Shown here in pieces: positions 24,643-32,663 of a stretch of DNA of 64,000 nt (position 1 is its first letter; every line of letters begins with the position of its first letter). Where the stretch lies: NCBI GenBank assembly GCA_900315525.1, contig OMZO01000011.1:96842-160841 (forward strand). Direction: 5' to 3'. The DNA is from an uncultured Prevotella sp. GTDB taxonomy: Bacteria > Bacteroidota > Bacteroidia > Bacteroidales > Bacteroidaceae. The position numbers and the translations under genes are program-made. The notes under the pieces were generated by a model. It was not told where the DNA came from. It saw nothing but the letters and a program-made list of their open reading frames with translations, and did not search any database.

Positions 24643-25009
24643 ATGAAGATTTCGCACATTGAGCATCTGGGCATTGCCGTTCAGAGCATTGAGGAAAGCC
24701 TGCCGTTCTTCACAGACGTGCTGGGTTTGGAGTGTTATGCAACAGAAGTAGTAAAAGCTTGAGCTGCTGGAGCCGACATCACCTGAGAGCACCATCCAGA
24801 AGTGGCTCGACAAGGGCAACAAGGGTGTTCACCACGTAGCATTCTGCATCGAGGACGGTGTTGCTAACGCACTGGCTGAGGTCAGCGAGAAGGGCGTACG
24901 CCTGATCGACCAGGCTCCCCGCAAGGGCGCTGAGGGTCTGAACATCGCCTTCCTGCACCCGAAGTCAACAGCTGGCGTTCTCACAGAACTTTGTGAGCAT
25001 CCCGAGTAA
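24643..25009 (+). pseudogene. mce: Methylmalonyl-CoA epimerase, broken by an internal deletion and frameshift
   Basis: The first frame reads MKISHIEHLGIAVQSIEESL ... LECYATEVVKA and stops at 24762. A second frame continues from 24755 with KLELLEPTSPESTIQKWLDKGN ... LTELCEHPE to a stop at 25009. Both halves match the glyoxalase-fold epimerase that interconverts (S)- and (R)-methylmalonyl-CoA. About 15 codons between VV and LELLEP (the family's DQKV...AFLKVG segment) are missing and the frame changes at 24754-24760. Either the gene is truly inactive or the sequence has a local deletion error. Confidence 0.85.
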
Positions 25010-25019
25010 AATCGTAAAA

Positions 25020-25051
25020 ATTGAAAGATTGAAGAATTGAAATATTGAAAT
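25020..25051 (+). repeat. Four 8-bp direct repeats (ATTGAANN)
   Basis: ATTGAAAG, ATTGAAGA, ATTGAAAT, ATTGAAAT in tandem between mce and mmdA, just ahead of the mmdA start. This is a slippage-prone A/T microsatellite. Confidence 0.75.
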
Positions 25052-25057
25052 TAAACA

Positions 25058-26623
25058 ATGAGTAAGCAATTAGAAAAGATCAAGCAACTCATCGAGAAGC
25101 GCGAACAGGCTCGTCTCGGTGGTGGTGAGAAAGCTATCCAGAAACAGCACGACCGCGGTAAGTATACCGCTCGCGAGCGCATCGAGATGCTGCTCGACGA
25201 GGGTTCGTTCGAGGAATACGACATGTTCAAGGAGCATCGTTGCCATAACTTCGGTATGGAGAAGAAGCAGTTCCCTGGCGATGGCGTCGTAGCAGGTTCT
25301 GGTACAATCGACGGCCGTTTGGTATTCATCTTCGCACAGGACTTCACCGTTCATGCCGGTTCTCTCTCTGAGACCATGAGCCAGAAGATCTGCAAGGTGA
25401 TGGATATGGCTATGAAGATGGGTGCCCCTGTCATCGGTATCAATGACTCAGGTGGTGCTCGTATTCAGGAAGGTATCAACGCCCTGGCTGGCTACGCAGA
25501 GATTTTCGAGCGTAACATCCTCGCATCTGGTGTCATCCCACAGATCTCAGGTATCTTCGGTCCTTGCGCCGGTGGTGCCGTTTACAGCCCTGCCCTCACC
25601 GACTTCACCCTGATGATGGAGAACACTTCTTATATGTTCCTCACAGGTCCGAAGGTGGTGAAGACCGTTACTGGTGAAGATATCGACCAGGAGCACCTCG
25701 GTGGTGCCTCTGTACACGCCACGAAGTCGGGTGTAACCCACTTTACCGCTGCTACTGAGGAAGAGGGTATCGAGATGCTGAAGACCCTGCTGAGCTATAT
25801 TCCTTCCAACAACATGGAACTGGCTCCACGCAAGCAGTGCAACGATCCTATCAACCGTATGGAGGACTCTCTGAACGAGATCATCCCCGAGAACCCCAAC
25901 GAGGCCTATGATATGTATAAGGTCATCGCTGCTATTACCGATAACGGTGAGTTCTTTGAGGTTCAGCCTAAGTTCGCCAAGAATATCATCGTCGGCTTCG
26001 CCCGTTTCAACGGACAGAGCGTAGGTATCGTCGCCAACCAGCCTTCTTGCTATGCTGGTGTGCTCGATGTGAACGCCTCTCGTAAGGGTGCACGCTTCGT
26101 ACGCTTCTGCGACGCCTTCAATATTCCTATCGTCAGCCTCGTCGACGTACCGGGATTCCTGCCTGGAACAGGTCAGGAGTACAACGCCGTCATCCTGCAC
26201 GGTGCACAGCTGCTCTACGCTTACGGTGAAGCAACAGTGCCCAAGATTACGGTGACACTCCGTAAGTCTTACGGTGGCTCTCACATCGTGATGGGTTCTA
26301 AGCAGCTCCACACCGACCTGAACTACGCATGGCCTTCTGCTGAGATCGCCGTGATGGGTGCCAGCGGTGCTGCTGCCGTGCTGTATGCCAAGGAGGCCAA
26401 GGCCAAGAAGGAAGCTGGTGAGGATGTGAAGGCATTCATCGCCGAGAAGGAGGATGAATACAACGAGCTCTTCGCCAACCCGTATCAGGCTGCCAAGTAT
26501 GGCTATATCGACGACGTGATCGAACCGCGTAACACGCGTTTCCGCATCTGTCGTGGTCTGGCTCAGCTCGCCACCAAGCGCGACGCCCTGCCTGCCAAGA
26601 AGCACGGAAATATTCCTATGTAA
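25058..26623 (+). CDS. mmdA: Methylmalonyl-CoA decarboxylase/carboxyltransferase alpha subunit
   Basis: 521 aa, full length for the acyl-CoA carboxylase beta-type carboxyltransferase family. The N-terminal half has [39 protein letters not shown] and [11 protein letters not shown]. The C-terminal half has [16 protein letters not shown], and [33 protein letters not shown]. It transfers the carboxyl group of methylmalonyl-CoA to the biotin of MmdC, a step of the succinate-to-propionate pathway. It lies between mce and the biotin-carrier gene. A strong hairpin follows its stop. Confidence 0.93.
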   Translation: MSKQLEKIKQLIEKREQARLGGGEKAIQKQHDRGKYTARERIEMLLDEGSFEEYDMFKEHRCHNFGMEKKQFPGDGVVAGSGTIDGRLVFIFAQDFTVHAGSLSETMSQKICKVMDMAMKMGAPVIGINDSGGARIQEGINALAGYAEIFERNILASGVIPQISGIFGPCAGGAVYSPALTDFTLMMENTSYMFLTGPKVVKTVTGEDIDQEHLGGASVHATKSGVTHFTAATEEEGIEMLKTLLSYIPSNNMELAPRKQCNDPINRMEDSLNEIIPENPNEAYDMYKVIAAITDNGEFFEVQPKFAKNIIVGFARFNGQSVGIVANQPSCYAGVLDVNASRKGARFVRFCDAFNIPIVSLVDVPGFLPGTGQEYNAVILHGAQLLYAYGEATVPKITVTLRKSYGGSHIVMGSKQLHTDLNYAWPSAEIAVMGASGAAAVLYAKEAKAKKEAGEDVKAFIAEKEDEYNELFANPYQAAKYGYIDDVIEPRNTRFRICRGLAQLATKRDALPAKKHGNIPM

Positions 26624-26630
26624 TGTCATT

Positions 26631-26658
26631 GCGCCCTCCCCGCTCTGGGGAGGGGCGC
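26631..26658 (+). other. Intercistronic GC-rich hairpin after mmdA
   Basis: GCGCCCTCCCC (26631-26641) pairs with GGGGAGGGGCGC (26647-26658, one bulged G) around GCTCT. No T run follows, so it is more likely an mRNA-processing or stability element than a terminator. Confidence 0.6.
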
Positions 26659-26675
26659 TATAAACAATATTGATT

Positions 26676-26828
26676 ATGAAGAATAACGAAGTATATGCAG
26701 CTATTGCTATGGCGCTGCACGAGCACCTTGGTAATAACGTACATGATACAGAAACGGGCATTATCACGATAGCTCCCCATAACACACAATGGAACGGCTA
26801 TGCTCAGACGATGACCCCGCGTCCCTAA
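26676..26828 (+). CDS. Small conserved protein of the methylmalonyl-CoA operon, 50 aa
   Basis: A short open frame between mmdA and mmdC that starts MKNNEVYAAIAMALHEHLGN, contains HDTETGIITIAPHNTQWN and ends TMTPRP. A related small gene sits at the same place in other Bacteroidota, where it is treated as an accessory (OadG-like) part of the decarboxylase. This version has no clear membrane span. Spacing is 52 bp after mmdA and 12 bp before mmdC, so it is cotranscribed. A role in complex assembly is inferred from position only. Confidence 0.75.
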   Translation: MKNNEVYAAIAMALHEHLGNNVHDTETGIITIAPHNTQWNGYAQTMTPRP

Positions 26829-26840
26829 ACCCAATCAATT

Positions 26841-27275
26841 ATGAAAGAATACAAATATACTATCAACGGTAACAAGTACGAGGTTGTAGTCGGCGACATC
26901 AAGGACAATATTGCCACATTGACTGTCAATGGCGAAACGTACACAGTTGAAATGGAAAAGCAACCAGAACCCGAAAAGAAAAAGCCGGTAGTAAAAGCTG
27001 CTACGCCTGCTGCCGCTGCATCTGAAGATAGTGGTTCTGCCAACAAGGCCGCCGTCAACAAGGCTAACGCCGTAAAGGCACCTCTGCCCGGTGTGATCAC
27101 CGACATTCTTGTTGCCGAAGGCGACGAGGTCAAGGCTGGCGATACGGTTGTCGTACTCGAGGCCATGAAGATGGCTAATAATCTCACGGCAGAGAAGGAT
27201 GGTAAGGTAACTGCCATCTGCGTGAAGATTGGAGAAAGCGTGATGGAAGACGATGCGCTCATCGTCATCGAGTAA
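26841..27275 (+). CDS. mmdC: Biotin carboxyl carrier subunit of methylmalonyl-CoA decarboxylase
   Basis: 144 aa. The N-terminal domain (YKYTINGNKYEVVVGDI) is followed by a Lys/Pro/Ala linker and a C-terminal biotinyl domain with the biotin attachment motif VVLEAMKMANN and the usual PLPGVITDILVAEGDEVKAGD. The lysine in EAMKM carries biotin. A terminator follows directly, so the membrane Na+-pump subunit MmdB is not encoded next in line. Confidence 0.93.
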   Translation: MKEYKYTINGNKYEVVVGDIKDNIATLTVNGETYTVEMEKQPEPEKKKPVVKAATPAAAASEDSGSANKAAVNKANAVKAPLPGVITDILVAEGDEVKAGDTVVVLEAMKMANNLTAEKDGKVTAICVKIGESVMEDDALIVIE

Positions 27276-27289
27276 ACAGCATCATACTT

Positions 27290-27327
27290 AAGAGAGAATA
27301 GGCCGAAAGACTTATTCTCTCTTTTTT
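27290..27327 (+). terminator. Intrinsic terminator after mmdC
   Basis: An 11-bp stem AAGAGAGAATA (27290-27300) with TATTCTCTCTT (27313-27323) and a T run. It closes the methylmalonyl-CoA operon. Confidence 0.92.
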
Positions 27328-27358
27328 CACACTACTAAACAACCATACTAAAACAAAC

Positions 27359-30016
27359 ATGATAAAGAAACAAATCATCATCCTCGCCTTAGCAGCAGCA
27401 ACGCTGCCAGCATCCGCACAACAGTGGCCCGAAGCCAGACCAGAAGCAAAGGCTGGTACCCGCTGGTGGTGGATGGGGTCTGCCGTCGATAAGGAAAACC
27501 TCAGATGGAACATGCAGGAGTATGCTGCCCATGGGATTGGAGCAGTGGAGATCACACCGCTCTATGGAGTGCAGGGCAATCAGCAGAACAACATCCCCTA
27601 TCTCTCCGACAAATGGATGGAGATGCTCCGTGAAGTACAAGCCAACGGGAAAGAGTATGGCATAGAAGTGGATATGGCCACAGGCACAGGATGGCCCTTT
27701 GGTGGACCGTGGGTACCGCTGGAGGAGTCGGCCTGCAAGGCGGTGTTCATAGATACAACCTTCATCGGAGGTAGCGTCAACAGTCTTTCATTGGCAGTGC
27801 CAGAAAAAGAAGCACCTTACTGTCGACTCAACAAGGTGATGGCCTACTGGCAAGGACAGGCCTATGACGTCACATCACATGTCAGCAACGGACAACTCAC
27901 CTGGGCGCCTGCCGACGAACTGAAAGCTGCCATCAAGACTGCCGAGAAGAAGACCATGCGCAAGGCGCTGAAACTCAAGCTCAAGGAGATGGAAAACGCC
28001 CATTGGCAAGTCATCGCACTCTATGTTCGCTATGGGGTGATGAAAGTCAAGCGAGCTGCCCCCGGAGGCGAAGGACTGGTGGTAGACCACTTTGATCGTC
28101 AGGCGGTTCACAACTATCTCGCTCATATCGAATCAGCCTTCGAACGAACCCACACGCCCTATCCACACACCTTCTTCAACGACTCCTACGAGGTGGCCGA
28201 CGCCACTTGGACACCTACCCTTTTCGAGGCTTTCGAACAGCGGCGCGGCTATCGTCTACAGGACTACCTGCCACAACTGCTCAAGGGGGATACAAAGATC
28301 CTGTCAGACTATAGGGAGACACTCGGCGACATGCTGCTCGAGAATTTCACCCAGCAATGGACGGAATGGGCACATTCGCATGGGGCAATCACCCGCAATC
28401 AGGCCCATGGATCTCCCGCGAACCTCATCGATTGCTATGCTGCCGTTGACATCCCAGAGATTGAGGGCTTTGGCCTCTCTTCGTTTGGTATCGAGGGGCT
28501 GCGACAGGATCCCGGAAAGACTCGCAAGAACGACTCTGACTTCTCCATGCTGAAGTACGCCCCATCAGCAGCACATATCTGTGGAAAACCCTACACCTCC
28601 AGTGAGACGTTTACCTGGCTGACGGAACATTTCCGCACCTCACTCTCACAACTGAAACCCGACATCGATCTGATGTTCTGTGCCGGCGTGAACCACATGT
28701 TCTTCCACGGCACCTGTTACTCTCCAAAGAACGACCCCTGGCCAGGATGGAAGTTCTATGCCTCTATCGATATGTCGCCGACAAACAGTATCTGGCGCGA
28801 CGCACCTTATTTCATGCAGTATGTAGAACGCTGTCAGCGCTTCCTGCAGTGGGGGCAGCCCGACAATGACTTCCTCGTCTATCTGCCCGTTCGCGACATG
28901 TGGCAGAAACAGCCCGACAAACTACTGATGCAGTTCTCCATCCATCAGATGGGTAAGTTGGCACCAGAATTCATACAGACCATCCTTAACATCGACCGCG
29001 CAGGATTTGACTGCGACTATATCTCGGAACGGCTCCTCATGGGTGTCACCGTCAAAGACGGCATGCTCCAGACGAAAGCAGGCACTTGCTATCGCGGACT
29101 GATCATTCCAGGCAGTGGCAACATGCCTCAAGAAGTGAAGGCTCATATCGAAGCACTGAAAGCACAGGGTGCACACATATTATATAATATAGACGCGCGC
29201 GAGCTGAACAAGGCTGCAAAACCAGAGCCCATGAAGGCGGCGCTTGGGCTGAAGGCCATACGTCGCAAGAATGCCACAGGCTATCACTACTTCATCGCCA
29301 ACCTCTCGCCAGATGATATCTGCGAGAACATCTGTCTGGCCGTACCTTTCACGAAGGCTGCCTGGTTTAATCCGCTCAATGGCGATATCACCCCTGCCAC
29401 CATCACTGGCGACAGCATCTATGTCAACTTACGTAGTGGAGCCTCGATGATTCTCCAGACCTATGACAACAACATAGAGATGGCAGCCAGCACCCTCCAG
29501 CCTACACGTTCCAGTGCATTCACACTTGCTGGTCCTTGGACGCTCTCCTTTACCGAAGAACAACCCAAGGTTAATAAGACCTTCAAACTCGACAGTCTTC
29601 AGACCTGGGAGGCACTCGGCGACGACAGTGCCCGCGTGATGATGGGAACAGGCGTCTATACCACCAAGATAAGTCTGACAAAGCGCGACCTCAAGGGCAA
29701 GTGGCAGATAGACCTCGGTGACGTCCGTGAGTCTGCCCGCGTCTTTATCAACGGCAAGTTCATCGGCTGTGCCTGGTCTGTACCATTCGTGCTCGACTGC
29801 CAGAATACGCTGAAAGCTGGCATCAATGAGATTCGCATAGAAGTCACCAACCTGCCAGCAAACCGCATTGCCGACTATGACAGAAGAGACATCAAATGGC
29901 GGAAGATGGAAGAAATCAACGTCGTTGATATCAACTATAAGCGAACGACTTACGAGAATTGGGAACCTGTTCCTAGTGGACTCAATTCCCAGGTCAGACT
30001 GATACGCACCTATTAA
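27359..30016 (+). CDS. Secreted glycoside hydrolase, GH106-like (putative alpha-L-rhamnosidase)
   Basis: 885 aa with a signal peptide (IIILALAAATLPASA). The start of the mature protein, PEARPEAKAGTRWWWMGSAVDKENLRWNMQEYAAHGIGAVEITPLYG, has the WWW and GAVEI pattern of GH106 and related rhamnosidase-type enzymes. A central barrel follows, and the C-terminus is a galactose-binding-like beta-sandwich (YTTKISLTKRDLKGKWQIDLGDVRESARVFINGKFIG ... NLPANRI). It is somewhat shorter than typical GH106 proteins. It probably removes rhamnose side chains from plant pectin in the periplasm or outside the cell. Substrate and exact family need a CAZy profile search. Confidence 0.75.
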   Translation: MIKKQIIILALAAATLPASAQQWPEARPEAKAGTRWWWMGSAVDKENLRWNMQEYAAHGIGAVEITPLYGVQGNQQNNIPYLSDKWMEMLREVQANGKEYGIEVDMATGTGWPFGGPWVPLEESACKAVFIDTTFIGGSVNSLSLAVPEKEAPYCRLNKVMAYWQGQAYDVTSHVSNGQLTWAPADELKAAIKTAEKKTMRKALKLKLKEMENAHWQVIALYVRYGVMKVKRAAPGGEGLVVDHFDRQAVHNYLAHIESAFERTHTPYPHTFFNDSYEVADATWTPTLFEAFEQRRGYRLQDYLPQLLKGDTKILSDYRETLGDMLLENFTQQWTEWAHSHGAITRNQAHGSPANLIDCYAAVDIPEIEGFGLSSFGIEGLRQDPGKTRKNDSDFSMLKYAPSAAHICGKPYTSSETFTWLTEHFRTSLSQLKPDIDLMFCAGVNHMFFHGTCYSPKNDPWPGWKFYASIDMSPTNSIWRDAPYFMQYVERCQRFLQWGQPDNDFLVYLPVRDMWQKQPDKLLMQFSIHQMGKLAPEFIQTILNIDRAGFDCDYISERLLMGVTVKDGMLQTKAGTCYRGLIIPGSGNMPQEVKAHIEALKAQGAHILYNIDARELNKAAKPEPMKAALGLKAIRRKNATGYHYFIANLSPDDICENICLAVPFTKAAWFNPLNGDITPATITGDSIYVNLRSGASMILQTYDNNIEMAASTLQPTRSSAFTLAGPWTLSFTEEQPKVNKTFKLDSLQTWEALGDDSARVMMGTGVYTTKISLTKRDLKGKWQIDLGDVRESARVFINGKFIGCAWSVPFVLDCQNTLKAGINEIRIEVTNLPANRIADYDRRDIKWRKMEEINVVDINYKRTTYENWEPVPSGLNSQVRLIRTY

Positions 30017-30022
30017 TTCAGT

Positions 30023-30049
30023 AATCCCCGCTCCTATCCAGCGGGGATT
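30023..30049 (+). terminator. Terminator after the GH106-like gene
   Basis: A 10-bp perfect stem AATCCCCGCT (30023-30032) with AGCGGGGATT (30040-30049). The following sequence is only weakly T-rich. Confidence 0.7.
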
Positions 30050-30074
30050 TCTGCAATAAAAAACTCATAAAAGT

Positions 30075-30107
30075 TTTGGTATTTTAATCACTTATTCGTA
30101 CCTTTGC
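30075..30107 (+). promoter_or_regulatory. thrA: Promoter of the threonine operon
   Basis: TTTG (30075-30078) and TACCTTTGC (30099-30107), 20-bp spacer. It matches the Bacteroidota -33/-7 consensus and is 65 bp upstream of the thrA start. Confidence 0.85.
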
Positions 30108-30109
30108 AG

Positions 30110-30149
30110 CGCCGTTGGGGTAGTCCCCCATTGTTTGGGGGGGCCGGCG
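30110..30149 (+). promoter_or_regulatory. GC-rich hairpin in the thrA mRNA leader
   Basis: CGCCG (30110-30114) pairs with CGGCG (30145-30149) and CCCCC (30125-30129) pairs with GGGGG (30137-30141). The fold begins right at the expected transcript start. It may protect or regulate the mRNA. No leader peptide rich in Thr or Ile codons was found. Confidence 0.5.
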
Positions 30150-30171
30150 GTAAGATAAATTGCATAGAAAT

Positions 30172-32637
30172 ATGAAAGTAATGAAATTCGGCGGAACGTC
30201 CGTAGGTTCCGTAAAAAGCATTCTTAGCTTAAAGAAAATTGTGGAGACAGAGGCTCGGACGCAACCTGTCATTGTAGTAGTAAGCGCACTCGACGGCATC
30301 ACTGACAAACTGATTGCCACGTCGGAAATGGCTAAACAGGGCGACGAGCACTATCGCGATGAATTCGAAGCGATGGTAAAGCGCCATCACCAGATGATTG
30401 ACACAATCATCACCGACGACAAAAAGCGTGTTGACTTATTTAATAATGTAGATCAGCTCTTCGACCAGTTGAAGAGCATCCTCTATGGTGTCTATCTGAT
30501 TCACGACCTGAGCGGAAAGACCGAGGATGCCATCATCAGCTATGGAGAGCGCCTGAGCTCGCACATCGTGGCTGCGATGGTGAAGAACGGTGTCCGCATG
30601 AACTCCCGTGACTTTATCCGCACAGAAAGAAAGCTAGGCAAACACGTGCTCGATACCGAGCTGACCAACCAGCTGGTAAGAGAGGCCTTCAAGGATATCC
30701 AGAACGAGAAGCGTATCTGCGTGGTTCCCGGCTTTATCGCACGAGATCGTGACTCTCATGAGACAACCAACCTCGGACGTGGTGGTTCTGACTATACAGC
30801 AGCTATCATTGCCGCAGCCCTCGACGCAGAGATCCTTGAAATCTGGACAGACGTCGATGGTTTTATGACAGCTGATCCAAAGGTCATCAAGTCGGCCTAT
30901 ACCATCAACGAACTGTCGTACGTAGAGGCTATGGAGCTCTGTAACTTCGGTGCCAAAGTCATCTACCCGCCGACCATCTATCCTGTCTGCATCAAGAATA
31001 TCCCCATCAAGGTTAGAAATACATTCAACCCCGAACATCCCGGAACTCTCATCAAGGAGAAGATTGACGACGACATGAAACCCATCAAGGGTATCTCCTC
31101 TATCAAGGGAACAACCCTGATTACAGTAACAGGTCTGTCAATGGTGGGTGTGATCGGTGTGAACCGCCGCATCTTCACCACCCTCGCCAACAAGGGTATC
31201 TCTGTGTTCATGGTGTCACAGGCATCATCAGAGAACTCTACCAGTATCGGTGTCCGCGATGAAGATGCAGACGCTGCTGTGGAAGTACTCAACAATGAGT
31301 TTGCCAAGGAGATAGAGACGGGTGCCATGTTCCCCATGCATGCCGAGAGCGGCTTGGCTACCATCGCTATCGTCGGTGAGAACATGAAGCACAGCCCTGG
31401 TATTGCCGGTAAGCTCTTCGGAACACTCGGACGTTCAGGTATCTCCGTGATTGCCTGTGCCCAAGGAGCATCTGAGACGAATATCTCATTCGTTGTCGAC
31501 GGCCGTTTCCTGCGCAAGTCGCTCAACGTATTGCACGACTCCTTCTTCCTTTCGGAATACAAGGTGCTGAACATCTTTATCTGCGGTATTGGTACCGTAG
31601 GCGGCATGCTGCTAGAACAGATACGCACCCAACAGCAATTCCTCATGCAGTCTCGTCGCCTGAAGTTGAACGTAGTGGGTATCTCAGACGTCGACAACTT
31701 CGTCTTAGACCGTGATGGCATCGATCTCGACAACTATGAGAAAATACTGCGTGCCGGCTATCCTGCTGATACAGAGCACATGCGCGACGAGATTGTGAAG
31801 ATGAATATCTTCAACTCTGTCTTCGTCGACTGTACCGCCAGCCGCCAGATTGCAGCGCTTTACCAGACTTTCCTGGAGCATAACATCTCTGTGGTGGCGG
31901 CTAATAAGATTGCAGCCTCCAGCGACTACGACAGCTATATGAAGCTGAAACAGACTGCGCGCGATCGTGGCGTATGGTTCCGTTACGAAACAAACGTAGG
32001 TGCTGGACTGCCAATTATCGGTACTATCAACGACCTCTGTAACTCTGGTGATAAGATTCTGAAGATTGAGGCTATCCTCTCTGGTACGCTGAACTTCATC
32101 TTTAATGAGATTGCTGCCGATGTTCCCTTCTCCGAGACCGTACGTCGCGCTAAAGAACAGCGTTACTCTGAACCAGACCCACGTATCGACCTCTCTGGTA
32201 CCGATGTTATCCGCAAACTGGTGATTCTCACCCGTGAGGCTGGCTACAAGGTGGAACAGGAGAATGTGGAAAAACATCTCTTCGTACCCGACAGCTACTT
32301 TGAGGGCAGTATCGACGACTTCTGGAAGCGCCTGCCTGAACTGGACGCCGACTTTGAAGCACGCCGTAAGGTATTGGAGGCAGAGAACAAGCGCTGGCGT
32401 TTTGTCGCTACGATGGAAGCCGATGAGAAAGATCCTTCAATCTTCAAGACCAGTGTAGCCTTGAAGGAAGTGCCTTACGGACATCCGTTCTATGGTTTGG
32501 AAGGCTCTAACAATATCGTCCTGCTTACAACAGAACGTTATAAGGAGTACCCGATGCTCATCCAGGGCTATGGTGCTGGTGCTGCCGTTACTGCAGCCGG
32601 TGTCTTCGCAAACATCATGAGTATTGCGAATATTTAA
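30172..32637 (+). CDS. thrA: Bifunctional aspartate kinase/homoserine dehydrogenase I
   Basis: 821 aa from MKVMKFGGTS; an earlier TTG is not needed. The N-terminal aspartate kinase has VMKFGGTSVGSV, RFGGRGGSDYTA-like NLGRGGSDYTAAI and GFMTADPKVI. A central regulatory part with ACT domains follows (TVTGLSMVGVIGVNRRIFTTLANKGISVFMVSQASSENS). The C-terminal homoserine dehydrogenase (from about residue 460) has a Rossmann motif ICGIGTVGGMLLEQ and GTLNFIFNEI. It catalyses the first and third steps from aspartate to threonine and is probably feedback-inhibited by threonine. It is the first gene of thrA-(kinase)-thrC. Confidence 0.96.
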   Translation: MKVMKFGGTSVGSVKSILSLKKIVETEARTQPVIVVVSALDGITDKLIATSEMAKQGDEHYRDEFEAMVKRHHQMIDTIITDDKKRVDLFNNVDQLFDQLKSILYGVYLIHDLSGKTEDAIISYGERLSSHIVAAMVKNGVRMNSRDFIRTERKLGKHVLDTELTNQLVREAFKDIQNEKRICVVPGFIARDRDSHETTNLGRGGSDYTAAIIAAALDAEILEIWTDVDGFMTADPKVIKSAYTINELSYVEAMELCNFGAKVIYPPTIYPVCIKNIPIKVRNTFNPEHPGTLIKEKIDDDMKPIKGISSIKGTTLITVTGLSMVGVIGVNRRIFTTLANKGISVFMVSQASSENSTSIGVRDEDADAAVEVLNNEFAKEIETGAMFPMHAESGLATIAIVGENMKHSPGIAGKLFGTLGRSGISVIACAQGASETNISFVVDGRFLRKSLNVLHDSFFLSEYKVLNIFICGIGTVGGMLLEQIRTQQQFLMQSRRLKLNVVGISDVDNFVLDRDGIDLDNYEKILRAGYPADTEHMRDEIVKMNIFNSVFVDCTASRQIAALYQTFLEHNISVVAANKIAASSDYDSYMKLKQTARDRGVWFRYETNVGAGLPIIGTINDLCNSGDKILKIEAILSGTLNFIFNEIAADVPFSETVRRAKEQRYSEPDPRIDLSGTDVIRKLVILTREAGYKVEQENVEKHLFVPDSYFEGSIDDFWKRLPELDADFEARRKVLEAENKRWRFVATMEADEKDPSIFKTSVALKEVPYGHPFYGLEGSNNIVLLTTERYKEYPMLIQGYGAGAAVTAAGVFANIMSIANI

Positions 32638-32663
32638 GGCACGGACTAACACGGTTTTTCCTT

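Noticed and set aside
24577-24762. An alternative 61-residue gene starting at 24577
   Set aside because: The extra N-terminus (MVVSFIFCTFARHFINILIYNN) is encoded by the promoter and leader of mce; the -7 box lies at 24600-24608.
24751-24765. A cloning-scar explanation for the mce break because AAGCTT lies at the junction
   Set aside because: AAGCTT is the natural coding of the conserved Lys-Leu before GluLeuLeuGlu in this family, so its presence is expected. The tRNA-Ser and atpF breaks have no such site.
25547-26785. A 412-codon open frame on the minus strand
   Set aside because: It is antisense to mmdA and the 50-residue gene, and shows no domain. It is a shadow frame.
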